A stretch of 6,322 bases of DNA from Methanomicrobiales archaeon (GTDB lineage: Archaea; Halobacteriota; Methanomicrobia; Methanomicrobiales; Methanoculleaceae): the NCBI GenBank assembly GCA_012510335.1, contig JAAZIF010000040.1:1-6322 (forward strand). Reading direction: 5' to 3'. Positions within the stretch are counted from its first letter, which is position 1. Every line of letters starts with the position of its first letter. Both the position numbers and the translations under genes were made by a program. This document shows, one piece after another, positions 1 through 6,090 of this stretch. The notes beneath the pieces are model-generated. The model saw only the letters and a program-made list of their open reading frames with translations, did not search any database and was not told the origin of the DNA.

Positions 1-1
1 C

Positions 2-379
2 CTGGTGCTCTCGAGCATGGTCACCTACATCCTCCTCACGAGCGATGGGTCGATGCCGTTTCTCCCCGACGACCCGGCCGTCATGGCCCAGATAGAGCCC
101 CTCAGAAACATAGCACCGTTCGAGATCCTGATGGGCCTTGCCGAGCGGATAATGACGATCACGCTCCATATCGCCTGGTCGCTCATGGTGCTCGCCGCCG
201 TCGTCCATGGCAGAAAAGCGCTCCTCGCCCTCGCCGTCATCTGGCACGCCGCCGTGGATGCAGCGGCGGTCTTCCTCGTCCAGACGCAGGGTGTCCTGGT
301 GACCGAGGCGGTGGTGCTTGTCTTTGCGCTTGCCGGCCTTGTGTACATACTCATGCAGTGGCGAAGGCCGGCCTCTTAG
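2..379 (+). CDS. YhfC-family (DUF2324) intramembrane glutamic-type protease-like protein, C-terminal part
   Basis: This is the C-terminal end of a polytopic membrane protein. The frame stays open through the left edge, so the true start lies outside the window, and the GTG at 5 is probably internal. About 125 residues are visible. They contain a hydrophilic loop (SDGSMPFLPDD) and then a membrane segment carrying E-R-x5-H-I (AERIMTITLHIAWS). Further hydrophobic segments follow, one with HAAVD in its second half, and the tail is short and basic (QWRRPAS). The E-R...H-I and H-A-x-x-D pattern is what the YhfC family shows around its proposed catalytic Glu and His residues; the family is distantly related to CAAX-type intramembrane proteases. 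Substrates are unknown. The gene converges on thiL, and the two stop codons overlap, so no separate terminator fits between them. The family call is made from motifs only. Confidence 0.72.
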   Translation: MVLSSMVTYILLTSDGSMPFLPDDPAVMAQIEPLRNIAPFEILMGLAERIMTITLHIAWSLMVLAAVVHGRKALLALAVIWHAAVDAAAVFLVQTQGVLVTEAVVLVFALAGLVYILMQWRRPAS

Positions 380-1242
380 CCGCCCCACTCATGCAGGTAT
401 CCACGGCACTCAAGCGGTCTCCCGTCCGCGAGCACCACCGGATCGGGGATCACCTCGCCTATGACGTGCGCCGTAACCCCGGGGACCGGGAGGAGGACGG
501 GCGGTGCGGTGAAGAGGAGCTCAAAGTCCCCGCCGCCGTAGAGCGCAAGCTCCCGTCCTTCGCTCTCCGGGACACCTGCCGGGAGCGGGAGGCGGGCGGT
601 ATCGACCGAGAACCCGCAGTCGTTCACCGCGAGAAGGTCGTAGAGCGAGACTGCAAGGCCGTCCGATATATCCATCATCGCCGAGACCCCGGCACGGCCG
701 AGCGCCTGCCCCTCCCGGATCCGGGGCTGCGGCTCAAGGAGTTCCTTCCTGTGATGGTCATAACCGATGAGGGCTGCCTCCGCCTCCCCGAGCGGTCCGG
801 TGACCGCGATGATATCCCCGGGTCGCGCTCCCCGGCGCCGCACCAGGTGTTCCGGGGCGACGAGTCCGAGCCCCGTGCTCACGAGCGTCAGCTCCCGGTG
901 GGAATCGAGATCCCCGCCCACGAGCTCCGCGCCGAACGCCGTGCAGCAGTCCCGGGCACCCACCATGATGCCGGCGATGCGCTCCGGCCTATCGAGGCCG
1001 ACCGCGAGGAGAACCTGACCCGGCGCCGCCCCCGTGCTCGCTATATCGGAGAGCGTGACCGCCACCGCCATCCAGCCTATCTGCCAGTCGGTCATCCCGG
1101 CCGGGAAGTCGGTGGTCTCATGCAACATATCGGTGCTCGCGACCATGAGCAGATCCCCGCAGGGGATGATGGCGCAGTCATCCTCGAGCCGCTCCGGGGC
1201 GATGATCGTCCCGATCAACCGGTGCAGGCCCCGCTCATCCAC
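376..1242 (-). CDS. thiL: Thiamine-monophosphate kinase ThiL
   Basis: ThiL phosphorylates thiamine monophosphate with ATP to give thiamine diphosphate, the last step of cofactor synthesis, in the cytosol. The 288-residue product is slightly short for the family (about 300-330). Family signatures appear in order: E-D-D-C-A (residues 20-24), S-T-D-M (37-40), the long block I-G-W-M-A-V-A-V-T-L-S-D-I-A (55-68), V-G-G-D (108-111), R-G-A-R-P-G-D (137-143), T-G-P-L-G (148-152) and D-I-S-D-G-L-A (191-197). These aspartates match the Mg/ATP/phosphate-binding residues of the family. The usual GGEDYELLF reads GGGDFELLF here (237-244). I chose the GTG start at 1242 because a strong AAGGAGGTG box precedes it by 7 nt. 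The frame is open further upstream, but that extension is a low-complexity shadow of the preceding gene. Its start overlaps the end of the DUF460 gene by 8 nt (GTGGATGA), so translation is probably coupled. It is the last gene of a three-gene operon. Confidence 0.93.
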   Translation of the reverse strand: MDERGLHRLIGTIIAPERLEDDCAIIPCGDLLMVASTDMLHETTDFPAGMTDWQIGWMAVAVTLSDIASTGAAPGQVLLAVGLDRPERIAGIMVGARDCCTAFGAELVGGDLDSHRELTLVSTGLGLVAPEHLVRRRGARPGDIIAVTGPLGEAEAALIGYDHHRKELLEPQPRIREGQALGRAGVSAMMDISDGLAVSLYDLLAVNDCGFSVDTARLPLPAGVPESEGRELALYGGGDFELLFTAPPVLLPVPGVTAHVIGEVIPDPVVLADGRPLECRGYLHEWGG

Positions 1243-3184
1243 CGCGACGCACCTCCTTCTCCCGCTCGCTCCGGTACTCTTTGAAGAGGTACTCGAGCCG
1301 CTCGGCGTCTTTCTCCCGCCGGTACTCCTTCTGTTCCTCCTCCCACTCCGCGATGGCATCATCGAGCGCATCGGTCTTCGCCGCCCCGGTCCTGCCCCTG
1401 ATATCCGGCCTGACAGCATCGGCGGGGAGAAGGGGGAGAGGTGCCTCCCGGGCGACCCTGACCAGGTGCGGGTCGGGGGGTTCCCCGCCGATGATGAGCG
1501 CCCGCACGCCCATCCCGGCGAGGTCTTTCACCACGCCCCGCCCCCAACCGTGGGCACGGGCGATGTAGAGGACGTCACCTCTCGCGATCCCGACCTCCTC
1601 CTGGAGACTCCGCACCCCCTCCCGGGTGAGGGACTCGAGCACCTTGACCGGGGTGTAGTCCTCGGACTCCTCGATCTCTTCGACGGTCCGCATCCGATCC
1701 AGGCGTTTCTTCAGCCGCCGGCCCCGCCGCCGCTCACCCCGGAGCTGCCGGCGCAGGCTCTCGATCGTCGCATCCTTCGTCGCCAGTTCTGCATCCCGCC
1801 GCATCTTTCGCCCGGCCGCGGAGCGCTCCCGGCGCAGGGTCTGCCTGAGCCGCTCCACCTCCCGGTCACGTTCCCGGAGGTCATCCTGCAGTTCCTGCAC
1901 GTAGCCCCGGAGCCTCTTGACCATGCCGTCGAGCGCCACCACCCGCTCGTCCTCCACAGGTCGGGCCGGGGCCACCTCCGCCGGTGCAGCCGGCTTTGAG
2001 GGCGCTGGAGCGCCCTGCATATCGGCGAGGACCGTATCGAGTGACTGGCCACGGAGCACCCTCGCCCGCACCTCATCGAGGTCAAACCCGGGCTTTACCC
2101 GCTTTGCAATGTTCCTGAACTTGTTCTGGAGGCTCCGGCAGGCGTCCAGCGCCGCCGAAAGGGCGTCGCGTTCGTGGTCGTTTGTGTACGAAAATGATGC
2201 GGTCAGGTCGTACTTAGTCTCCACCGGGAGCGACTGTTTTGGGGTGTAGGGTATGGCGTTGAACGCCCGGCGTATCTTCTCGACCGAGTATGGCATCTGA
2301 TGGACGTCGGATGCGATTATAAGCGGTTTTCCGGCGCGGTAGAGTTCCTCGATGATATCAGACATCGCCATCTGCCGGGAACTTGAGAGGAGAACCAGAT
2401 TGCCGTCGAGATCCAGGGCAGCGATCCCGGTTGTCGTCCCGGGATCGAGCCCGACGATCAGGTAGCGGGGGCGGCTGGAGAGCGGTTCAAACCGTATCCG
2501 GTCGAGCTCCCTCCCTGCCACCCTGACCTGGACGTCGGCGCCCCGGGAGGAGGAGACCGGAACCATATCACGGGGGGCGACGACCCGGAAGGCGACCCGC
2601 GAGTACCCGCCGAAGGCCTTCGTCTCCTTCTTCTCGTAATCAAGGCCGGCGCCCCGGAGTTTATCCTCGATCCTGCGAGCCTCCTGCATCACAGCACCGT
2701 GGATCTTCCGCACATACCGGTTCTGGCTCCACCCGCCCCGGCCCGGTGATCGGCGTCTGCTCACCGTGATATCGGTGGTGTTCTCAAACGCTATCACCTC
2801 GACCCCCGCCCCGAGGGATGCTACCTGGGCAGTGGTCCGGGCCTCGGCATAGGGGTCGAACTTGTTGAAACTGATATTGTAGCGGGCGGCGACCTTCCCG
2901 AGCGTCTCTTTTCGCTCGCCGCCGGTCACCTGGACGAGTTTCGTCGACGGTGGGAGCGCCTGCAGGAAAGCGTAGAGCTCGTTCCGGTCGGCCGCGATCT
3001 CCTGGAGGCTATCCACCGCGAGTATGTCGGGCTGCTCGGCGGCTAGGATCCGCTGGAGCCGAAACCCTGTCACCTCATCCACCCCGAGGATCTCGCCATC
3101 CTCAATCCGGCAGAGGGCGTAGACGGGCCGGCGGGTACGGGAGCGGACCGAACCTTTGATGATATCGATACCGAAGACTTTCAC
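1235..3184 (-). CDS. DUF460 (COG2433) RNase H-fold protein with coiled coil
   Basis: This 649-residue protein belongs to the archaeal DUF460/COG2433 family, predicted to have an RNase H/RuvC-like fold; its biochemical role is not established. An N-terminal domain begins MKVFGIDIIKGS and has a second buried acidic strand (ILAVDS, D58). A basic Arg/Gly-rich stretch follows at about 143-160 (SRRRSPGRGGW). The second domain has a clear RNase H-type first strand, GLDPGTTTG (245-253, D247), then IIASDV (289-294, D293), and a late acidic helix NDHERDALSAALDA (335-348). This is the usual spacing of catalytic acidic residues in RuvC/YqgF-like folds. A Pro/Ala linker (391-412) leads into a very charged coiled coil (about 415-505). 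The C-terminal domain (about 505-600) contains GWGRGVVKDL and LIIGGEPP, and the tail is acidic then basic. The GTG start overlaps the rio2 stop as GTGA, and the end overlaps thiL. Nuclease activity is inferred from fold motifs only. Confidence 0.88.
   Translation of the reverse strand: MKVFGIDIIKGSVRSRTRRPVYALCRIEDGEILGVDEVTGFRLQRILAAEQPDILAVDSLQEIAADRNELYAFLQALPPSTKLVQVTGGERKETLGKVAARYNISFNKFDPYAEARTTAQVASLGAGVEVIAFENTTDITVSRRRSPGRGGWSQNRYVRKIHGAVMQEARRIEDKLRGAGLDYEKKETKAFGGYSRVAFRVVAPRDMVPVSSSRGADVQVRVAGRELDRIRFEPLSSRPRYLIVGLDPGTTTGIAALDLDGNLVLLSSSRQMAMSDIIEELYRAGKPLIIASDVHQMPYSVEKIRRAFNAIPYTPKQSLPVETKYDLTASFSYTNDHERDALSAALDACRSLQNKFRNIAKRVKPGFDLDEVRARVLRGQSLDTVLADMQGAPAPSKPAAPAEVAPARPVEDERVVALDGMVKRLRGYVQELQDDLRERDREVERLRQTLRRERSAAGRKMRRDAELATKDATIESLRRQLRGERRRGRRLKKRLDRMRTVEEIEESEDYTPVKVLESLTREGVRSLQEEVGIARGDVLYIARAHGWGRGVVKDLAGMGVRALIIGGEPPDPHLVRVAREAPLPLLPADAVRPDIRGRTGAAKTDALDDAIAEWEEEQKEYRREKDAERLEYLFKEYRSEREKEVRRGG
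1250..1258 (-). promoter_or_regulatory. Shine-Dalgarno site that fixes the thiL start
   Basis: On the minus strand this reads AAGGAGGTG, near-perfect complementarity to the archaeal 16S 3' end. It lies 7 nt before the GTG at 1242 and inside the last codons of the upstream DUF460 gene. It supports the 288-residue ThiL over a longer in-frame extension. Confidence 0.85.
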
Positions 3185-4038
3185 TCCACCACCCTCGCCA
3201 GTGCTTCATCAAAAGCGTATTCGATGCCGTATTTCCGCTTGAAGTACTGGAGGATGTTCTCGATGTCACGCCGGAGGAGGTCGTCGGCGTTCGGGTGGTC
3301 GGTCTCCACCCACTGGGGCCAGTCGATCAGCCAGCACCGCCCCTCATCGACCATGACGTTGAACTCGCTCAAGTCGCCGTGGATGATACCGAGCCGGTAG
3401 GCTTCACCGACGTTCTCGATGATATCGTCGAGAACCGCCTCCGGCTCCTCAAGGGTCGCCCGCACAAGGTCGACCCCCGGGACAAACGACATGACGAGGA
3501 CATGCCGGTTCAGGTCGACCGGGAGCGGCACCGAGACGGCGGGGTGGAGCGCCTTTAAGGCATCGTACTCCATCTTCGCCGACAGGCTGGATGCAAATAT
3601 CCAGGGACAGTGCCCGGCCTCCGGCATGTAGCCTCGCTTCAGGCGGACCGACTGGAACGACCGCTGCCCGACGCGGTGAAACTTCAGGGCCACCGGCCCA
3701 AGACCCATCGCTTCACAGACCTCTGACTCTTTCCCGACGCCGATCAGGGTTCCGAGCGCCTGGATGGTCCCCCGGCGGGTGAGGGTGTGGAGGGCCAGGG
3801 CATCGTAGCCGTTGAAGACGAGGGCGTAGCCCTCGTAGGGAACCTTCTCGTACCTGACCATATCCATGGCTATCAACCTGCCCAGCCGGTAGGAGAGCTC
3901 GGACTCGGAGTAGCCTGTGGCCGGCCTGAGCACCTTGAGCGGCACCCACCGGTAGCGGCGCATGAGGCGTTCAAGGGTGAGCAGGATCCGGAGTTCGTAG
4001 GCGTGCAGGGATCGCACGTAATCTGCAGGAACAGGCAT
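3181..4038 (-). CDS. rio2: RIO2-type serine/threonine protein kinase
   Basis: RIO2 is an atypical protein kinase/ATPase that acts in late 40S maturation in eukaryotes and is thought to serve small-subunit biogenesis in archaea. The 285-residue product has the full archaeal RIO2 layout. An N-terminal winged helix (about 1-90) precedes the RIO kinase domain. Visible kinase elements are the nucleotide loop GVGKESEV (100-107), the ATP-binding lysine in VALKFHR (K119), a helix-C glutamate in SAKMEYDAL (E157), the hinge MSFVPG (183-188), the catalytic loop HGDLSEFN (220-227; D222, N227), and the metal-binding IDWPQWV (238-243; D239). The following DHPNA is typical of RIO2 (STSHPNA in relatives). 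The ATG at 4038 is preceded by GGTG at a 6-nt spacing. It is the first gene of the operon rio2-DUF460-thiL, ends in a 4-nt overlap with the next gene, and diverges from the tRNA thiolase gene. All catalytic residues are present, so it should be active. Confidence 0.95.
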   Translation of the reverse strand: MPVPADYVRSLHAYELRILLTLERLMRRYRWVPLKVLRPATGYSESELSYRLGRLIAMDMVRYEKVPYEGYALVFNGYDALALHTLTRRGTIQALGTLIGVGKESEVCEAMGLGPVALKFHRVGQRSFQSVRLKRGYMPEAGHCPWIFASSLSAKMEYDALKALHPAVSVPLPVDLNRHVLVMSFVPGVDLVRATLEEPEAVLDDIIENVGEAYRLGIIHGDLSEFNVMVDEGRCWLIDWPQWVETDHPNADDLLRRDIENILQYFKRKYGIEYAFDEALARVVE

Positions 4039-4088
4039 CTTCTACACCATTTATGTACCGGCGGGGTAAAAGAATGATCGGGATAGTA
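4039..4088. promoter_or_regulatory. Divergent promoter region between rio2 and the tRNA thiolase gene
   Basis: This is the only space available for the promoters of both the rio2 operon and the thiolase gene. On the + strand an ATTTATGTA TATA-like box at about 4049-4057 would place transcription start near 4080, just before the ATG at 4089. On the minus strand an AT-rich CTTTTA (about 4067-4072) would give an almost leaderless rio2 message. Both are read by eye against the archaeal TATA pattern, and the exact sites are uncertain. The compact layout means the two directions probably compete or are co-regulated. Confidence 0.45.
4045..4048 (-). promoter_or_regulatory. Short GGTG ribosome binding site of rio2
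   Basis: GGTG lies 6 nt upstream of the rio2 ATG on the minus strand. The same GGTG-N6-ATG arrangement precedes the DUF1614 gene, which supports both starts. It is weak compared with the thiL site. Confidence 0.5.
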
Positions 4089-5006
4089 ATGCAGTGTAGC
4101 AAGTGCCGTCGCGACGCGATAATTTATCAGCGATACTCGGGGCTGCACCTCTGCGAGCAGCACTTCATCCGCGATTTCGAGGCGAAGGCGAAGCGGGCAA
4201 TCCGGGAGCACCGCTGGATCGAGTCCGGCGATCGGGTTGCGGTGGCGCTCTCGGGGGGCAAGGACTCAAGCGCACTCCTCTTCTTCCTCCACCGTCTCCT
4301 CAGTAAGCGCCGGGATGTCAGGCTGATGGCGATAACCGTGGATGAGGGAATCGGTGGCTACCGCGACCCGGCCCGGGCACAGGCGATCGCCGATCACCTG
4401 GATGTTCCCTGGGTGACGGCTTCGTTTCAGGAGGAGTACGGGGTCACGCTCGACGAGATCGTGGGCCGGAAGGGGGCGGGGCTCTCCTGCTCCTACTGCG
4501 GGGTGCTCCGGCGGGCGCTGATGAACCGGGTCGCCCGGGATGAGGGGGTCACGAAGTTTGCCTACGGGTTCAATCTGGATGATGAGGCCCAGTCGGTGCT
4601 GATGAACGTCTTCAGGGGTGACGCTTACCGCCTCACCCGCCCGTCGCGGGAGGGGGAGGGGCTGGTCCCCCGGATAAAGCCGTTTATGTACATACCCGAG
4701 CGCGAGGTTGCGCTCTACGCCTTCCTCCATGTCGAGGGGTTTGACCTTTCAGGCTGCCCCTACGCGGCCGGCGCCCTCCGGGGGGATGTCCGGGAGATCC
4801 TCGACGACTACACCTACCGCCACCCGGCGACGAAGTACTCACTGGTCAACCTGGGCGAGACCCTCAAAAACCCTGAGAAACCACAGGAAGAAGGGCTCCG
4901 GGTCTGCGAACGGTGTGAGGAGCCGTGCGGGAGGATATGCCGGACCTGCCAGATCCTCGATGAGATCCGGGGATCAGATGCGCCTCCTGCAGGCAACAGG
5001 GTGTGA
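4089..5006 (+). CDS. tRNA 2-thiolation enzyme of the Ncs6/TtuA/Ctu1 family
   Basis: This is an adenylating sulfurtransferase that installs 2-thiouridine in tRNA. The family covers U34 (Ncs6/NcsA/Ctu1) and U54 (TtuA), and I cannot separate these from the sequence alone. From the chosen ATG it has 305 residues. An N-terminal zinc finger (C3-x2-C6...C22-x2-H25) is followed by the ATP-pyrophosphatase PP-loop SGGKDS (55-60). The three cysteines that hold a [4Fe-4S] cluster in TtuA-type enzymes are at C134 and C137 (SCSYCG) and C223 (SGCPYA). The conserved block FNLDDEAQSVLMNVFRGD (161-178) and a C-terminal zinc finger (C273-x2-C276...C284-x2-C287, with an extra C280) complete it. Two upstream in-frame ATGs (4053, 4074) would add 12 or 5 residues. 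I prefer 4089 because homologues start right at the M-x-C-x2-C finger and because the TATA-like box overlaps 4053. Sulfur would come from a ubiquitin-like carrier protein not encoded here. Confidence 0.92.
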   Translation: MQCSKCRRDAIIYQRYSGLHLCEQHFIRDFEAKAKRAIREHRWIESGDRVAVALSGGKDSSALLFFLHRLLSKRRDVRLMAITVDEGIGGYRDPARAQAIADHLDVPWVTASFQEEYGVTLDEIVGRKGAGLSCSYCGVLRRALMNRVARDEGVTKFAYGFNLDDEAQSVLMNVFRGDAYRLTRPSREGEGLVPRIKPFMYIPEREVALYAFLHVEGFDLSGCPYAAGALRGDVREILDDYTYRHPATKYSLVNLGETLKNPEKPQEEGLRVCERCEEPCGRICRTCQILDEIRGSDAPPAGNRV

Positions 5007-5014
5007 GATGGCTT

Positions 5015-5051
5015 ATGGGTTTCCGGGTATCGGATATACCAGATTTCCCAT
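5015..5051. repeat. Composite inverted repeat between convergent genes (possible terminator)
   Basis: In the 117-bp gap between the stops of the thiolase and DUF1614 genes, ATGGG (5015-5019) pairs with CCCAT (5047-5051), and inside it GGTAT (5026-5030) pairs with ATACC (5036-5040). The structure is symmetric, so it could form in transcripts from either side. There is no run of T after it on either strand, so a terminator role is only a guess. No other gene or signal is evident in this gap. Confidence 0.3.
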
Positions 5052-5123
5052 GCAATCCTTGCGCTGATGGAAAGCAATGCGTCTCCTCCCCAACCGGGAC
5101 TCATTCTCGCGCTGGGCCGGCGG

Positions 5124-5831
5124 TCACTCCCCCCTCTCCTGCGGGCAGACCCCCGTCCTCTCCCGCAGGCGCCTTCCTGCATACCCTGCAAGCAGGACCG
5201 AGAACACCCCTGTGATGAAGATGCCGTCGAATATCCCGGCCCCGCCTATGGCGAGGAGTGTTGTTTTGCCTCCGGCAAGCGCTGTGAGCACTGCAGGACT
5301 TGCGAGGTTGAGGATGTCTGCGCCGATCAGGGTGCCCATGGCCCCGCCTGCGTAGGCGAGTCCCGGGGCGGTCTGACATCCGCGGGCGAGGAGAAGCCCT
5401 ACGGCAGCTCCCGCGAGGGGTGAGACATAAAATGGCATGGTGATCCCTATGCCGGGGGTCGGTGTTGCGAAGGTGTAGGCTACGATCGACACGATAGCGA
5501 TGGCGGCGAGGGCTTTTGGCAGTGAGATTCGTCTTCTTACGACCATTCCAAGCGTCACGAAGAGCGGGATTACGGCCCCGCCCACGTTGACCGCGATGAT
5601 GACTTCACCTATAGGGATCATCGGGATATTGATGAGGCTCCCGATAAGCGCCCCCGCGGTCACCAGCACCGCCTGATAAAACCCGAACCCGATCGACTCA
5701 AAGGCCTCCTCGCTGATGAGGAGGAAGCTGAATATTACCAGAACCGGTATGAGGACAGCCAGGGCGATGATGACCTGCTCCGGGCTGAATGGGACCGGCA
5801 GGATCGCGATCAGAGGGAATTCGGTCACCAT
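5124..5831 (-). CDS. DUF1614 family polytopic membrane protein
   Basis: This 235-residue integral membrane protein matches the DUF1614 family (COG4089), whose function is unknown. About six or seven hydrophobic segments are visible, at roughly 18-40, 52-70, 74-97, 105-122, 133-149, 155-178 and 186-217. Family-like motifs include NIPMIPIGE (68-76), NVGGAVIPLF (82-91), GTLIGADILNL (166-176) and GGAGIFDGIFITG (196-208). Two aspartates (D172 and D202) lie in or next to late membrane segments. The C-terminal tail is charged and cytosol-like (RRLRERTG...). The ATG at 5831 is preceded by GGTG at 6 nt. A TATA-like box sits about 30 nt upstream of the ATG, so the leader would be very short. The gene is apparently monocistronic and convergent with the tRNA thiolase gene. 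Its context gives no clue to its job. Confidence 0.85.
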   Translation of the reverse strand: MVTEFPLIAILPVPFSPEQVIIALAVLIPVLVIFSFLLISEEAFESIGFGFYQAVLVTAGALIGSLINIPMIPIGEVIIAVNVGGAVIPLFVTLGMVVRRRISLPKALAAIAIVSIVAYTFATPTPGIGITMPFYVSPLAGAAVGLLLARGCQTAPGLAYAGGAMGTLIGADILNLASPAVLTALAGGKTTLLAIGGAGIFDGIFITGVFSVLLAGYAGRRLRERTGVCPQERGE

Positions 5832-5857
5832 AGGTTACACCGGGCGAGCTCATCCCA

Positions 5858-5865
5858 TAAATAGG
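5858..5865 (-). promoter_or_regulatory. TATA-like box of the DUF1614 gene
   Basis: CCTATTTA on the minus strand is centred about 30 nt upstream of the ATG at 5831. Archaeal TATA boxes sit about 25-27 nt before the transcript start, which would begin the message only a few bases before the ATG. That makes the GGTG at 5838-5841 either marginally included or unused. Confidence 0.5.
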
Positions 5866-5875
5866 TTAAGCCCAG

Positions 5876-5905
5876 GATTGATGGTGGAACCTCCCGCCAT
5901 CAATC
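5876..5905. repeat. Near-perfect inverted repeat with 12-bp arms, candidate operator or hairpin
   Basis: GATTGATGGTGG (5876-5887) and CCGCCATCAATC (5894-5905) are reverse complements apart from one T/G position, separated by 6 nt (AACCTC). The repeat lies about 10 bp upstream of the DUF1614 TATA-like box. That is where an archaeal activator site, or a repressor site covering the upstream promoter element, would sit. It is not followed by a T-run on either strand, so it is not an obvious terminator. No regulator gene is adjacent within the window. Confidence 0.6.
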
Positions 5906-6090
5906 GTAAAGAGCGGGCAAATGTTAATGACCCGGGGTTAAATCAGGGGACAAGTACCATATTAAACTTGCAACAAAGATTTTTCATCTATGTTTAAAAA
6001 TCGAAGTATTCATATATCGATAATAGATATAAGATCATCCAGACAATTTCTTCGTCTAATAGGATAACGAGCATCAGAGCGCAAACATTA
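5906..6090. other. AT-rich non-coding interval with TATA-like sites
   Basis: I see no gene with a start site and family resemblance here on either strand. Base composition drops from the GC-rich coding regions to clearly AT-rich, especially about 5955-6060. It contains TTTAAAAATC near 5993-6002, CATATATC at 6011-6018 and TAGATATAAG at 6024-6033; the last two form a small inverted repeat (TATATC 6013-6018 with GATATA 6026-6031). On the + strand these could drive a transcript starting around 6037-6060 into the structured RNA that follows. The 16 or so bases before 6091 would be the guide part if that RNA is an IscB-type omega RNA. Confidence 0.5.
6011..6033 (+). promoter_or_regulatory. Candidate TATA elements for the structured RNA on the right
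   Basis: CATATATC and TAGATATAAG are both good archaeal TATA-like sequences in an AT-rich background. Starts 25-27 nt downstream would fall at about 6040 or 6056, upstream of the proposed guide and RNA scaffold. They are read by eye, and the AT-rich context makes chance matches likely. Confidence 0.35.

Noticed and set aside
358..1284. Long + strand open frame antisense to thiL
   Set aside because: It is rich in Arg/Pro/His/Glu, has no family resemblance and mirrors a well-supported ThiL gene in GC-rich DNA.
1243..1419. N-terminal extension of ThiL upstream of the GTG at 1242
   Set aside because: The translated extension is Arg/Ser/Gly-rich with no ThiL similarity. The strong AAGGAGGTG box places the start at 1242.
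1034..1999. Long + strand open frame antisense to the thiL/DUF460 junction
   Set aside because: It is Pro/Leu-rich with no recognisable domain, and it is explained by the codon bias of the opposite-strand genes.
4053..4088. Upstream ATG starts (4053, 4074) of the tRNA thiolase
   Set aside because: Neither has a clear ribosome site, the first lies in the likely TATA box, and the family normally begins at the first zinc finger.
5716..5997. 93-residue + strand open frame across the DUF1614 promoter
   Set aside because: It overlaps the DUF1614 start region antisense, has no ribosome site or family resemblance, and runs through the inverted repeat and promoter.
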